Shown in pieces: positions 1 through 8,533 of a stretch of DNA of 64,000 nucleotides. How positions within the stretch are numbered: position 1 is the first letter of the stretch; every line of letters begins with the position of its first letter. The stretch spans positions 10,770-74,769 of the forward strand of contig JAZLLG010000033.1 of NCBI GenBank assembly GCA_045598045.1. Direction: 5' to 3'. The notes beneath the pieces are model-generated. The model made no database searches and was not told where the DNA came from. It saw only the letters and a program-made list of their open reading frames with translations. A program made the translations under genes and the position numbers. Origin of the DNA: RGIG3528 sp045598045. Its GTDB lineage: Bacteria > Bacillota > Clostridia > Lachnospirales > Lachnospiraceae.

Positions 1-1
1 C

Positions 2-223
2 GAACTTTCAGCGGATATTATGGATGCAGGTGTTTTCATCGCGGGTGGTTCTGCAAACATAAGAAAGCTTGATAAGCTTTTTGCATCCGAAACAATGCTT
101 GACATTAACATATGTGAGGATCCTTCAAACAACGTTGTTAAGGGTCTTGGCATCATCATCGAAGAAGGCAGCAAGTATAACGCTGTAACCTTCTCCTTCG
201 GACAGATTTCACGTATCGGCTGA
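2..223 (+). CDS. mreB: MreB-family actin-like protein, C-terminal end
   Basis: Only the last 73 codons are inside the window; the frame is open from base 2. MreB polymerises under the membrane and directs lateral wall synthesis. The visible part holds the glycine-rich nucleotide-binding strand typical of the actin fold (GVFIAGGSANIRKLDKL) and the helix after it (EDPSNNVVKGLGIII). The usual family form is GGGALLRGLD, so this copy is somewhat divergent and could be called Mbl or MreBH. It ends 12 bp before mreC in the standard mreBCD order, which supports the call. Confidence 0.85.
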   Translation, partial: ELSADIMDAGVFIAGGSANIRKLDKLFASETMLDINICEDPSNNVVKGLGIIIEEGSKYNAVTFSFGQISRIG

Positions 224-235
224 TTGGAGCATTAA

Positions 236-1135
236 ATGGAAAGTAAAAGACGCAGAAGGCGTGCGGCTCTACGCAGGCGAAGAGAAGAGTCGGATATACA
301 GATTCATATTCTTCCGAAGCATATTTTGTTTGTACTATGTTTTGTTTCTCTTGTAATCATGTTTGTTTCCTACAAGTTTCCGGAATACGTGAGACCTGTA
401 AGAAACGTTGTTGATAAAGTGATTTCTCCAATGCAGAAGGGCATTAACCGTGTCGGTCTTTCAATTTCCGAAAGCATGCAGAAATTCCGTGACATAGAGG
501 ATTTGAGAGAAGAAAACAATGAGCTTAAAGCCCGCCTTGAAGAGCTTACCGCGAAAGCTCAGATTACAAACCAGGATAAATACGAGCTGGATGCATTACG
601 CGAGCTGTACCAGCTCGATAAAAAATATACCGATTTCCCTAAAGTTGCAGCGCGTATCATAGCAAGGGAAAGCAACGGATGGTACAATACCTTTACGCTT
701 GATAAGGGCAGTGAGGACGGTATCAAAACAGACATGAACGTTATTGCCGGAAACGGTCTTGTCGGCATCGTAACCGACGTCAGAAGCAAAACGTGCATTG
801 TTCGTTCTATTATCGATGATAACAGCAGTGTTTCGGCTATGTTTTCATCTTCCGGAGATACATGCTTTGTAAACGGAAGCATGGATCAGATTAAAAATGA
901 CGGAACCATTCCGGTTTCAATGATTTCCATGAATGCATCCGTTATTGACAGTGAAGAAGTTGTCGTTTCGCACATAAGCGACCGTTTTCTTCAAGGCATA
1001 CTCATCGGTTATGTTCGTGATGTTTATGTTGATTCAAGCAATATGACAAGAGCTGCGGTTCTTGTGCCCGCAGTTGATTTTGAACATCTTGATGAAGTGC
1101 TTATAATTACAGTCCTTAATAACAGGGATGAGTGA
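236..1135 (+). CDS. mreC: Rod shape-determining protein MreC
   Basis: This is a bitopic membrane protein that links MreB filaments and the elongation synthases outside the cell. It has a very basic cytoplasmic N-terminus (residues 4-16 mostly Arg), one membrane helix at about 29-46, and a coiled coil at about 82-112 rich in Glu, Leu and Lys. A beta-rich C-terminal domain follows, with the typical GLVGIVTDV segment. At 299 residues it is of normal length. The ATG follows mreB by 12 bp with a GGAG-like site, and mreD and mrdA follow, so it is part of the elongasome operon. Confidence 0.93.
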   Translation: MESKRRRRRAALRRRREESDIQIHILPKHILFVLCFVSLVIMFVSYKFPEYVRPVRNVVDKVISPMQKGINRVGLSISESMQKFRDIEDLREENNELKARLEELTAKAQITNQDKYELDALRELYQLDKKYTDFPKVAARIIARESNGWYNTFTLDKGSEDGIKTDMNVIAGNGLVGIVTDVRSKTCIVRSIIDDNSSVSAMFSSSGDTCFVNGSMDQIKNDGTIPVSMISMNASVIDSEEVVVSHISDRFLQGILIGYVRDVYVDSSNMTRAAVLVPAVDFEHLDEVLIITVLNNRDE

Positions 1136-1157
1136 TGTTTTTTTGTGAGGTTTTGTT

Positions 1158-1670
1158 GTGGTAAGGATTATAGTTTGGCTTATTGAAATAATTCTTTGTT
1201 TTCTTCTTCAGACCTCCGTATTTTCGTATTTTACAATTTCGGGTGTAGTACCGAACTGTATTCTTGTTCTTGTAATTTCTGCAGCATATACAAAAGGCCA
1301 GAATAAAGCCATCGTTTTGGGCTTTATTTCAGGCCTTATTCTTGACTTTATGTCATCCGGAAATCTTGGCGTTTGTGCGATTATCTACATGATTATTGCT
1401 TACTTAGCCGGCTTCACCAACAAAATATACGATAAAAACGATTATATTATCCCCGGTGCTCTTGTATTTGTCGGAGAAATGCTTTTCAGCTTTATGTATT
1501 ATTGCACAAGCTTTCTTCTTATGGGCAAACTCAATTTCAGCAGTTACGCACTCAATACGATTATTCCGAGAGTTATTTATACATTTATTTCAGCTATTGT
1601 AATTTACCCGGTTTTTATGTTTTTCGAATGGGTAATTTCATTTGCGGAAGGCCACGAATCAAATGATTAA
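1158..1670 (+). CDS. mreD: Rod shape-determining protein MreD
   Basis: This 170-residue, almost entirely hydrophobic protein has about five predicted membrane segments, as expected for MreD, which partners MreC and PBP2 in the elongation complex. The sequence is weakly conserved in the family, so the call rests on size, topology and position between mreC and mrdA. The chosen start is GTG at 1158, preceded by GTGAGG at 1145-1150. Its stop codon overlaps the ATG of the next gene, indicating translational coupling. Confidence 0.85.
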   Translation: MVRIIVWLIEIILCFLLQTSVFSYFTISGVVPNCILVLVISAAYTKGQNKAIVLGFISGLILDFMSSGNLGVCAIIYMIIAYLAGFTNKIYDKNDYIIPGALVFVGEMLFSFMYYCTSFLLMGKLNFSSYALNTIIPRVIYTFISAIVIYPVFMFFEWVISFAEGHESND

Positions 1671-4509
1671 CAGAATTTTTTCGGCAATTAAATCCGTAGT
1701 AACTTCAAGGCTTTTTTACATAGGCCTTATTTTCCTTTCTCTTGTTTGTGTACTTGTTCTTCGTATGTACAAGCTTCAGATTAATGAGCAGACGGAGATT
1801 GGCGAAGTACAGGAATATCTTGACGTTATTGAGAGGCCCATCAGTGCCACAAGAGGAAATATCTATGACTCAGAAGGGCGTCTCCTCGCTTATAACGATC
1901 TTTCTTATTCGGTTTTTCTTGAGGATTCCGCAATACTTACAACAAATGCAGAAAAGAACGAGATGATCCATAAGCTTTACAAGCTTCTTCGTTCCCATGG
2001 ATATGAACCGGAGATTGATTTTGCAATATATATCGATGAAAACGGTGAACTTCAGTTCAACGTTACCGGAAATGCCGAACTTCGTTTTAAAAAGAATGCC
2101 TACGGTCTTCGTACGGTAAACGATCTTTCCGAAAAACAAAAGAACGCAACCGCAAAAGATGTTTTTGAATTTATGGCTTACGGTGACAAAACCGCAGCAA
2201 TGTTCCAGGTTTCAAAAGATTATTCTCTTCAGGAATCTCTTGATATCGTAACAGTACGTTATCAGTATTTTTCAAGCCCTGACAAAACAACAAGATACAC
2301 TTTGATTACTAATGTCGATGAAGAGGCTATGGCTGCCATTAAAGAGGCACAGGGTGATCTTCCGGGTGTTACGATAGAACAGAAGCTTAAAAGAGTATAC
2401 AATTATTCCTTCTATCTTTCCCATATAATCGGTTATACGGGACTTATAAACGATGCCGAACTTGAAGAAATGAATAAAGACGGAGAGCATCTCTATACTT
2501 CCACTGATTATGTCGGTAAAACAGGCATTGAGAAAGAATTCGAAAAGGACCTTGCAGGGAAAAAGGGTGTTGAACGTGTAACTCTCAACAGTGCCGGACG
2601 AATAATAAGTACCGAAATCGTTGAAGAACCTGTTTCAGGAAACAATGTTTATCTAACCATAGACGCCGAACTCCAGAAAGACTATTACTATATTCTTGAA
2701 TCAAACATTAAAGATGTACTTCTTTCGTGTATTGTAAATGACATGGATTATGGTACCAAGGGTGAGAGCTCGGATGATATCAAAATCCCTATTTATGAGG
2801 TGTATTATGCTCTTTTCAACAACCATGTGCTTGATATGAACAGCATAGCAGGTGAAGACAGAACAGAGCAGGAAGACATTGTTTACGGGCTTTACAAAGA
2901 CTATAGAGACAACGTAATATCCACGTTACAGAATCATTTCCTTTTCGGTAACACAACAAAAGCTAAAAGGCTTTCCGAAGCGATGCAGGAATTTATTAAC
3001 TTCTTTTACACGCAGATGAAGTCAAATAAATATGTTCTTGCCGATAAAATCGACACTACAGATCCTGTTTATATTGCATACGATGCCGATGAAACAAGCT
3101 TCTACGAATATATGGTTCATCTCATCAATAAAGAATGGGTTTCTTTGGAAGCACTGGGTATCGAAGGAAGCTTTCTTACTACCGAAGAAATATACAATAT
3201 CCTGATTGAAAAAACATTCGAAACTCTTGCGGATAATGAGTCTTTTGACCTTATGATCTACAGAGACCTGATTTTTGAATATAAATTAAAAGGAAAGCAA
3301 ATTTGTCTTTTATTATTTGACCAAAATGTGTTAGAATATAACGAGGCGGAATATAGTAAAATAAAGAGCGGAAAGACTTCTGCATACGAATTTCTCACTA
3401 AGAAAATCGAGACTCTTGATATTACTCCGGCACAGCTTGCTCTTGAACCTTGCAGCGGATATCTTGTTCAGACCAAATGTGACAGCGGCGAAGTTATAGC
3501 TCTCGTTAATTATCCGAGCTATGACAACAACATGCTGGCAAATAAAATAGACTGGGATTATTATCAGGGACTTATCGCTGATAAAAGCAATCCCCTTTAC
3601 AATCGTGTTACACAGTCACGTACGCCTACAGGTTCAACAATCAAGCCTATGGTTGCAGTGTGCGGCCTTTTGAATGATGTCATTACAATATCCGAAAAGA
3701 TTCATGACAACATTCTTTTTGACAAAATCGATCCTTCACCTTCTTGTTGGAAGGAGACAGGACATGGTGATCAGGATGTTTCCGCAGCCATTATGAACTC
3801 CTGTAACTTTTACTTCTTTGAATTAGGTTACAGACTTGCTACAAGAGGTCAGCCTAAAATTACCGATGCCGACGGGAATAAGAAACTTAAGTATTCCGAC
3901 TCCCAGGGCTTACAGTTCCTTAAGCAGACAGGTGCCTTGTTTGGCTTTGATGAAAACACAGGCATAGAAATTTCCGAAGCTGAGCCTCAGTTTGCCGAAA
4001 ACGATGCCATTCGTGCTTCCATCGGATATGGTCACAAGTTTACCGCAACGGAAATTTCCCGATATGCAACAGCAATCGGAACATGCGGTAAGGTCATGAA
4101 ATATACGATTATTAAAAAAATAACCGACAAATCAGGTGATGTCATTTATTCTGCAGAGCCTCAGATTGTAAGGCAGATTGAAGGCATAAGCAGTTACGAG
4201 TGGTCACAGATTAAATATGGTATGCAGAGAGTTATTTCAAACTCTACGACGCTCAGAAAAGCATATTCCATAATTCCGTATACCGTCGGTGCAAAGACAG
4301 GTACGGCCGAAGTTTCTGATAACAGCGCTCCTCATGGACTTTGCATTTCATATGCTCCCATAGATACTCCGGAAACAAGTGTCGTCGCCGTAATTCAGAA
4401 CGGTTATTCCGGTACGAATGCCGCACTCGTTGCTAACGGCGTATACAAAAGATACTACAACATTAACGAAGAGGTTGAACTTGGTGAAATTATCACCATC
4501 GGAGACTGA
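1663..4509 (+). CDS. mrdA: Penicillin-binding protein 2, transpeptidase of the elongasome
   Basis: This is a class B PBP that crosslinks peptidoglycan during elongation, working with RodA. The start is ATG 1663, which overlaps the mreD stop and has GGAAGG 12 nt upstream; the open frame also reaches back to a TTG at 1642. There is one N-terminal membrane helix, then the dimerisation domain (RPISATRGNIYD). All three penicilloyl-transferase motifs are present: Ser658 in STIK, Ser713 in SCN, and Lys878 in KTGT. About 245 residues (roughly 350-595) are inserted between the first helix of the transpeptidase domain and the strand before GYLVQT. This makes the protein 948 residues, well above the 600-700 common for PBP2. 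Confidence 0.93.
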   Translation: MINRIFSAIKSVVTSRLFYIGLIFLSLVCVLVLRMYKLQINEQTEIGEVQEYLDVIERPISATRGNIYDSEGRLLAYNDLSYSVFLEDSAILTTNAEKNEMIHKLYKLLRSHGYEPEIDFAIYIDENGELQFNVTGNAELRFKKNAYGLRTVNDLSEKQKNATAKDVFEFMAYGDKTAAMFQVSKDYSLQESLDIVTVRYQYFSSPDKTTRYTLITNVDEEAMAAIKEAQGDLPGVTIEQKLKRVYNYSFYLSHIIGYTGLINDAELEEMNKDGEHLYTSTDYVGKTGIEKEFEKDLAGKKGVERVTLNSAGRIISTEIVEEPVSGNNVYLTIDAELQKDYYYILESNIKDVLLSCIVNDMDYGTKGESSDDIKIPIYEVYYALFNNHVLDMNSIAGEDRTEQEDIVYGLYKDYRDNVISTLQNHFLFGNTTKAKRLSEAMQEFINFFYTQMKSNKYVLADKIDTTDPVYIAYDADETSFYEYMVHLINKEWVSLEALGIEGSFLTTEEIYNILIEKTFETLADNESFDLMIYRDLIFEYKLKGKQICLLLFDQNVLEYNEAEYSKIKSGKTSAYEFLTKKIETLDITPAQLALEPCSGYLVQTKCDSGEVIALVNYPSYDNNMLANKIDWDYYQGLIADKSNPLYNRVTQSRTPTGSTIKPMVAVCGLLNDVITISEKIHDNILFDKIDPSPSCWKETGHGDQDVSAAIMNSCNFYFFELGYRLATRGQPKITDADGNKKLKYSDSQGLQFLKQTGALFGFDENTGIEISEAEPQFAENDAIRASIGYGHKFTATEISRYATAIGTCGKVMKYTIIKKITDKSGDVIYSAEPQIVRQIEGISSYEWSQIKYGMQRVISNSTTLRKAYSIIPYTVGAKTGTAEVSDNSAPHGLCISYAPIDTPETSVVAVIQNGYSGTNAALVANGVYKRYYNINEEVELGEIITIGD

Positions 4510-4524
4510 TTTTGAAAGGAAGAA

Positions 4525-5352
4525 ATGAGTTCAGTTTCACTTAAAGGTAATAAATACGGGCTTTCCGTCAGTATATCCCGCAATGCTTCATTTGACGAAA
4601 TAAAAGAAGATACCGCCAAATCTTTTCAATTTGCAAATAAGATGTTCGGCAACGAACAGATAGCAATCGGCTTTGAAGGAAGACTCTTAAGCAATTACGA
4701 ACGTGATGAGCTTCTTGATATTGTCCGTAGTAATTGTGACCTTGACATTGTATGTGTCATGGACTTTTCTCTCGGAACGGAAGAGCGCTTCAAAAAAGCG
4801 GTTGAGACTTTTTCTGAGCCGGTTCAAGAAGAGGTCCCCGAGTCAAATATTTCGGATGAGTCTTCGGAAATCAGTTCGCCCGAGCCTGAGGTAAAGTCTG
4901 ATGCAGAGCCTTTGTTCTCAGAAAAAGAACCTGAAGCTGCTCAGAGTACGGACATATTCGCTCAAAACCCCGGCATTGCTCCCGAAGACCTTTCCAAAAT
5001 CGCAAAATTCTACAAAGGGAATGTCAGGTCCGGAGTAGTAATAAACGAAGACAGCAGCCTTATTATTCTTGGTGATGTCAGTATCGGCGGAGAGGTAATT
5101 TCCAAAGGCAACATTATTGTTCTCGGAGCATTAAGAGGCAACGCTTTTGCCGGTTCCGAAGGCAATGAAAACTGCTTTGTAGCCGCACTCACGATGAATC
5201 CCATGCAGGTTCGTATCGGTGATATCATGGCAAGATGCGGTGACAAAGGTAACTCAAAAGAAGAGCATGAACCTGAGATAGCTTTTGTTAAGAACAACAC
5301 AATAGCTATCGAGCTCATAAACAGAACGGTTCTTAATGATATAAATTTATAA
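4525..5352 (+). CDS. minC: Septum-site inhibitor MinC
   Basis: MinC blocks FtsZ polymerisation away from mid-cell and is brought to the membrane by MinD. The N-terminal about 95 residues are the FtsZ-antagonising domain. An acidic Glu/Ser/Pro-rich linker (about 95-150) leads to the C-terminal beta-helix that dimerises and binds MinD, visible as repeated short strands with glycine turns (SLIILGDVSIGGEVISKG). ATG 4525 follows GAAAGGAAG. It lies 15 bp before minD and directly downstream of mrdA, so elongation and division-site genes share a cluster here. Confidence 0.9.
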   Translation: MSSVSLKGNKYGLSVSISRNASFDEIKEDTAKSFQFANKMFGNEQIAIGFEGRLLSNYERDELLDIVRSNCDLDIVCVMDFSLGTEERFKKAVETFSEPVQEEVPESNISDESSEISSPEPEVKSDAEPLFSEKEPEAAQSTDIFAQNPGIAPEDLSKIAKFYKGNVRSGVVINEDSSLIILGDVSIGGEVISKGNIIVLGALRGNAFAGSEGNENCFVAALTMNPMQVRIGDIMARCGDKGNSKEEHEPEIAFVKNNTIAIELINRTVLNDINL

Positions 5353-5367
5353 CTTGGAGGAAAATAA

Positions 5368-6150
5368 ATGGGTGAGGTTATTGTTGTAACATCCGGAAAA
5401 GGCGGCGTAGGTAAGACAACGACGACAGCCAATGTTGGTACCGGACTCGCTAAGCTCGGAAAGAGCGTTGTACTTATTGACATGGATATCGGTCTCAGAA
5501 ATCTTGATGTAGTTATGGGACTGGAGAACCGCATTGTCTATAACCTTGTTGATGTTATCGAACAGAAATGCAAGGTTAATCAGGCATTCATTAAGGTAAA
5601 GGGCTTCAATAACTTTTACCTTCTTCCCTGTGCACAGACAAGAGACAAAACATCAGTTACTCCCGAGCAGATGAAGACTCTTACAGATATGCTCAAGAAG
5701 GAGTTTGACTATGTTATCCTTGACTGTCCCGCAGGTATTGAGCAGGGCTTCAAGAATGCAATCGCAGGCGCTGACAGAGCTCTTGTTGTTACAACTCCCG
5801 AAGTATCCGCTGTTCGTGACGCCGACAGAATCATCGGCCTTCTCGATGCTAACGAAATCGCTCGCTACGATCTTGTTGTTAACAGATTAAGGGCAGATAT
5901 GGTTAAACGTGGTGAAATGATGAGTGCAGATGATGTTCTCGAAGTTCTTTCCGTTAACCTTATCGGTATAGTTCCTGATGATGAGAATATCGTTATTTCA
6001 ACAAATACAGGTGTACCTCTTGTCGGAAACAATACTATGGCAGGAAAAGCATTCCAGAACATCTGCCTCCGTATTACCGGAGAAGAAGTTCCTTTCCTTG
6101 ATCTTGGAAAGAAGCAGGGACTGTTTTCAAAGATTTTCGGTAAAAAGTGA
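5368..6150 (+). CDS. minD: Septum-site ATPase MinD
   Basis: MinD is a ParA-type ATPase that recruits MinC to the membrane and is released by MinE. The deviant Walker A motif is GKGGVGKTTT with the signature Lys11 and catalytic Lys16. LIDMDIGLRNLD and ILDCPAGI match switch I and Walker B. The C-terminus ends in a short basic amphipathic helix (GLFSKIFGKK), the membrane-targeting sequence. Its 260 residues are standard. A strong TTGGAGG site precedes the ATG, and minE follows after 15 bp. Confidence 0.97.
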   Translation: MGEVIVVTSGKGGVGKTTTTANVGTGLAKLGKSVVLIDMDIGLRNLDVVMGLENRIVYNLVDVIEQKCKVNQAFIKVKGFNNFYLLPCAQTRDKTSVTPEQMKTLTDMLKKEFDYVILDCPAGIEQGFKNAIAGADRALVVTTPEVSAVRDADRIIGLLDANEIARYDLVVNRLRADMVKRGEMMSADDVLEVLSVNLIGIVPDDENIVISTNTGVPLVGNNTMAGKAFQNICLRITGEEVPFLDLGKKQGLFSKIFGKK

Positions 6151-6165
6151 TAGGAGGAGACTGTA

Positions 6166-6408
6166 ATGGGTTGGTTCACAAAGAAAAGCAAGTCCGGCAA
6201 TGACGCAAAGAACAGACTTAAATTTGTCCTTTACGCTGAGCATCAGGATCTTCCGCCGGAAACGCTTGAAAAAATCAAAAATGAGTTTATAACAGTTATT
6301 TCAAAGTATGTAACCGTTGATACAGAGAATCTTGACATCAAGATCACTTCCGACGGTTCAATTCAGGCAAATATTCCCATTAAGGAAAAAAAGGTCAGAA
6401 GAAGTTAA
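6166..6408 (+). CDS. minE: Cell division topological specificity factor MinE
   Basis: MinE stimulates MinD ATPase activity and confines MinCD to the poles. The 80-residue protein has a short basic N-terminal membrane-binding segment (WFTKKSKS), the anti-MinCD helix (KNRLKFVLYAEHQDL), and a C-terminal topological domain with TENLDIKI strands. AGGAGG lies 9 nt before the ATG. MinE occurs in a subset of clostridia. Its presence together with DivIVA at 10,610 means both types of Min topology determinant are encoded here; DivIVA may then serve another role. Confidence 0.92.
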   Translation: MGWFTKKSKSGNDAKNRLKFVLYAEHQDLPPETLEKIKNEFITVISKYVTVDTENLDIKITSDGSIQANIPIKEKKVRRS

Positions 6409-6413
6409 TTTAA

Positions 6414-7595
6414 ATGTTTAAGAGAATACTGACAACACTTAGCTCCTACAATTTCAAAAAATACGACATGTTTCTTATGATTGCAGCCATTGTTCTCGGG
6501 TGCATCGGAAGTGCTACGTTATACGTTATGCCCGGCGTCCAGGACGGTCTGTACATTAAGCAGATTGTCGGTATTGTAATCGGTATTATAGGAGCTATTG
6601 TTGTATCTCTTATCAGTTACAGAGTATGGGCAGCGCTTTGGTGGCTTATGTATATCGGGAATTTTATCCTTCTCTTCGGAGTAAAGTATACTAAGTTCGG
6701 AATTGAGATTTATCACGCAAAGCGTTGGCTCGGACTTTCAAGAGCTGACGGATCCGTTATTTTTTCCTTTCAGCCTTCGGAAGTTTCAAAGTTTGTGCTT
6801 ATTATCTGTATAGCTGTTATATTCAATTTCTTCAAAAAGAAATTGGATAAGTTTTATCCGCTTGTTCTCGCCGGAATAATGTTTGCGATACCTTTGTATC
6901 TCATTCTTACTCAGACGGACCTTTCCACAAGTATCGTTCTCTGCATAGTATTTGCGGTAATGGTATTTGCATCGGGCTTCAACATTAAGTACATTATTGC
7001 AATCATTGTTGTTGCAATACCTTTGGGAATATTGGCTTTCTGGTATGTTCAGCAGCCGAATCCCAAATTCATCAATGCATATCAGCAGGAGAGAATTCTT
7101 TCTTTCCTTCATCCGGAAAAGTATCCCGATCTTATGTATCAGCAGGAGAATGCTGTTACTGCCATTAAGTCGGGAGGGCTTCTCGGAAAAACACTTACCG
7201 GAGATATGTCTCCGCGAGGAACTCTTCATGTTCCGGTAAGAGAAAGTGACTTTATTTTTACCGGCATTGCCGAAGAATTCGGTTTTCTTGGCAGTGTTCT
7301 TGTGGTTATACTATTCGCCTTCATTGCATTCCGAATAATCAAAATTTCTTTCAATGCCAATGACTTGACGGGTAGACTTATCGGGGTTGGTTGTGCTACA
7401 ATATTCATAGCACAGGCGTTCGTTAATATCGGCGTTGTTACACAGCTTTTGCCGAATACGGGTATTCCGCTTCCTTTCGTCAGCAATGGTCTCAGCTCTG
7501 TTGTGAGCAGCTATTTTATGCTTGGCATGGTTCAGAATATTGCCGTAAACACAGGAGAAAAACGTTCCAAAGAAAGTGAGGACTATATTACATGA
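6414..7595 (+). CDS. rodA: SEDS-family glycosyltransferase RodA
   Basis: RodA is the polytopic peptidoglycan polymerase that pairs with PBP2. The 393-residue protein has about ten membrane segments, the SEDS motif near its C-terminus (LPNTGIPLPFVSNGLSS), and the conserved loop with ESDFIFTGIAEEFGF. It starts 5 bp after minE, with only a weak purine-rich site in the minE 3' end, so it is probably coupled. FtsW is the alternative family member, but the distance from division-wall genes and the presence of mrdA in the same cluster favour RodA. Confidence 0.9.
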   Translation: MFKRILTTLSSYNFKKYDMFLMIAAIVLGCIGSATLYVMPGVQDGLYIKQIVGIVIGIIGAIVVSLISYRVWAALWWLMYIGNFILLFGVKYTKFGIEIYHAKRWLGLSRADGSVIFSFQPSEVSKFVLIICIAVIFNFFKKKLDKFYPLVLAGIMFAIPLYLILTQTDLSTSIVLCIVFAVMVFASGFNIKYIIAIIVVAIPLGILAFWYVQQPNPKFINAYQQERILSFLHPEKYPDLMYQQENAVTAIKSGGLLGKTLTGDMSPRGTLHVPVRESDFIFTGIAEEFGFLGSVLVVILFAFIAFRIIKISFNANDLTGRLIGVGCATIFIAQAFVNIGVVTQLLPNTGIPLPFVSNGLSSVVSSYFMLGMVQNIAVNTGEKRSKESEDYIT

Positions 7596-7990
7596 ATATA
7601 GGTCTTGTGGCGCATGATGCAAAGAAAAAGCTTTTGCAAAGCTTTTGCATAGCCTACAAAGGAATACTCGCAAAGCATACTCTTTATGCTACCGGAACTA
7701 CCGGCCGTATTATCGAAGACGGTACAGGACTTACTGTCCACAAATATCTTGCAGGTCATCTCGGCGGTTCCCAACAGATGGGAGCCCAGATAGAAAACAA
7801 TGAAATCGACATGGTTATTTATCTTCGTGACCCGCAGAATCCCCAGTCGCATGAGCCCAATGTTTTTGACATCATTTCTCTTTGCGACATTCATAACATT
7901 CCCTTTGCAACAAACATTGCATCGGCAGAGCTTCTTATTAAGGCGCTCGACAGAGGAGACCTTGATTGGCGAGAGCTCTACAAAAATTAA
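7592..7990 (+). CDS. mgsA: Methylglyoxal synthase homologue with altered active site
   Basis: The fold family is clear: the N-terminal AHD (Asp9), the phosphate-binding TGTTGR at 34-39, YLRDP (Asp80), and the ATN-I-A-SAE segment. Methylglyoxal synthase converts dihydroxyacetone phosphate to methylglyoxal. In the E. coli enzyme, Asp20, Asp71, Asp91 and Asp101 line the active site. By alignment from memory, the Asp71 position (GGDQQ) is Ser60 here (GGSQQ), and the Asp101 position (H-D/E-P-D) is Asn90 (HEPN). The equivalents of Asp20 and Asp91 are kept. The product may therefore be inactive or altered. The ATG overlaps the rodA stop (ATGA), so it is the last gene of the morphogenesis cluster. 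Confidence 0.8.
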   Translation: MNIGLVAHDAKKKLLQSFCIAYKGILAKHTLYATGTTGRIIEDGTGLTVHKYLAGHLGGSQQMGAQIENNEIDMVIYLRDPQNPQSHEPNVFDIISLCDIHNIPFATNIASAELLIKALDRGDLDWRELYKN

Positions 7991-8042
7991 CTTTGATAAT
8001 GATTAAATTCATTATAAATTTCTTTTCAGGAGGAAGTGCACT

Positions 8043-8462
8043 ATGATACAGATTATTGCAGGCGAGAAAGGTAAAGGTAAGACAAAGATTATAATTGATA
8101 AGGCTAATTCAGATGTTCTTACATCCAAAGGCAGCGTGCTTTATATCGACAAGAACAATAAGCACATGTACGAGCTTAACAATAAGATTCGTCTTATCAA
8201 TATTAAAGATTACTTTATTTCTGATTCCAATGAATTCTACGGTTTCCTTTGTGGAATGATTTCACAGAATCACGACATTTCTTCCGTTTATCTTGACAGC
8301 TTCCTTACCTGTGCAAACATATCAGTTTCTGAAATTGATACAATTCTTAAAAAGCTTGAAGTCATTTCCGGTTCATTCAAGGTTGATTTCATTTTAAGCG
8401 TTTCTGCAAATTCAAAAGAATTAAGTCCTGAAGCTTCTCAGAACGTTATTGTTGCTCTTTAA
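8043..8462 (+). CDS. Small P-loop protein of unknown function
   Basis: I do not recognise a named family. The 139-residue protein starts with a canonical Walker A motif (GEKGKGKT, residues 7-14), followed by alternating strands and helices. A Walker-B-like hydrophobic strand ending in Asp (SVYLDSF) and a last strand (VDFILSVSAN) resemble a minimal RecA/PilT-like nucleotide-binding core. There is no membrane segment and no obvious C-terminal effector domain. AGGAGG precedes ATG 8043. It sits alone between the morphogenesis cluster and a strong terminator. It might act as an ATPase partner of the adjacent membrane protein, but nothing in the sequence proves this. Confidence 0.6.
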   Translation: MIQIIAGEKGKGKTKIIIDKANSDVLTSKGSVLYIDKNNKHMYELNNKIRLINIKDYFISDSNEFYGFLCGMISQNHDISSVYLDSFLTCANISVSEIDTILKKLEVISGSFKVDFILSVSANSKELSPEASQNVIVAL

Positions 8463-8474
8463 TTTTATGATAAT

Positions 8475-8516
8475 CGGCACGGGGCAGAGAGTCTCTGCCT
8501 TGTGCCGAATTTTTGT
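8475..8516 (+). terminator. Intrinsic terminator after the P-loop gene
   Basis: A 16-bp hairpin stem with two G-T pairs (left arm 8475-8490, right arm 8492-8507) is followed by an AATTTTTG tract. It lies 12 bp after the P-loop gene stop and 18 bp before the next start codon, so the following gene needs read-through or an internal promoter. Confidence 0.85.
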
Positions 8517-8533
8517 ATAAGGAGTTTTTATTT

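Noticed and set aside
8513..8533. Upstream TTG as start of the HlyD-like protein
   Set aside because: It lies in the T tract of the terminator and ahead of the AAGGAG site, which points to TTG 8534.
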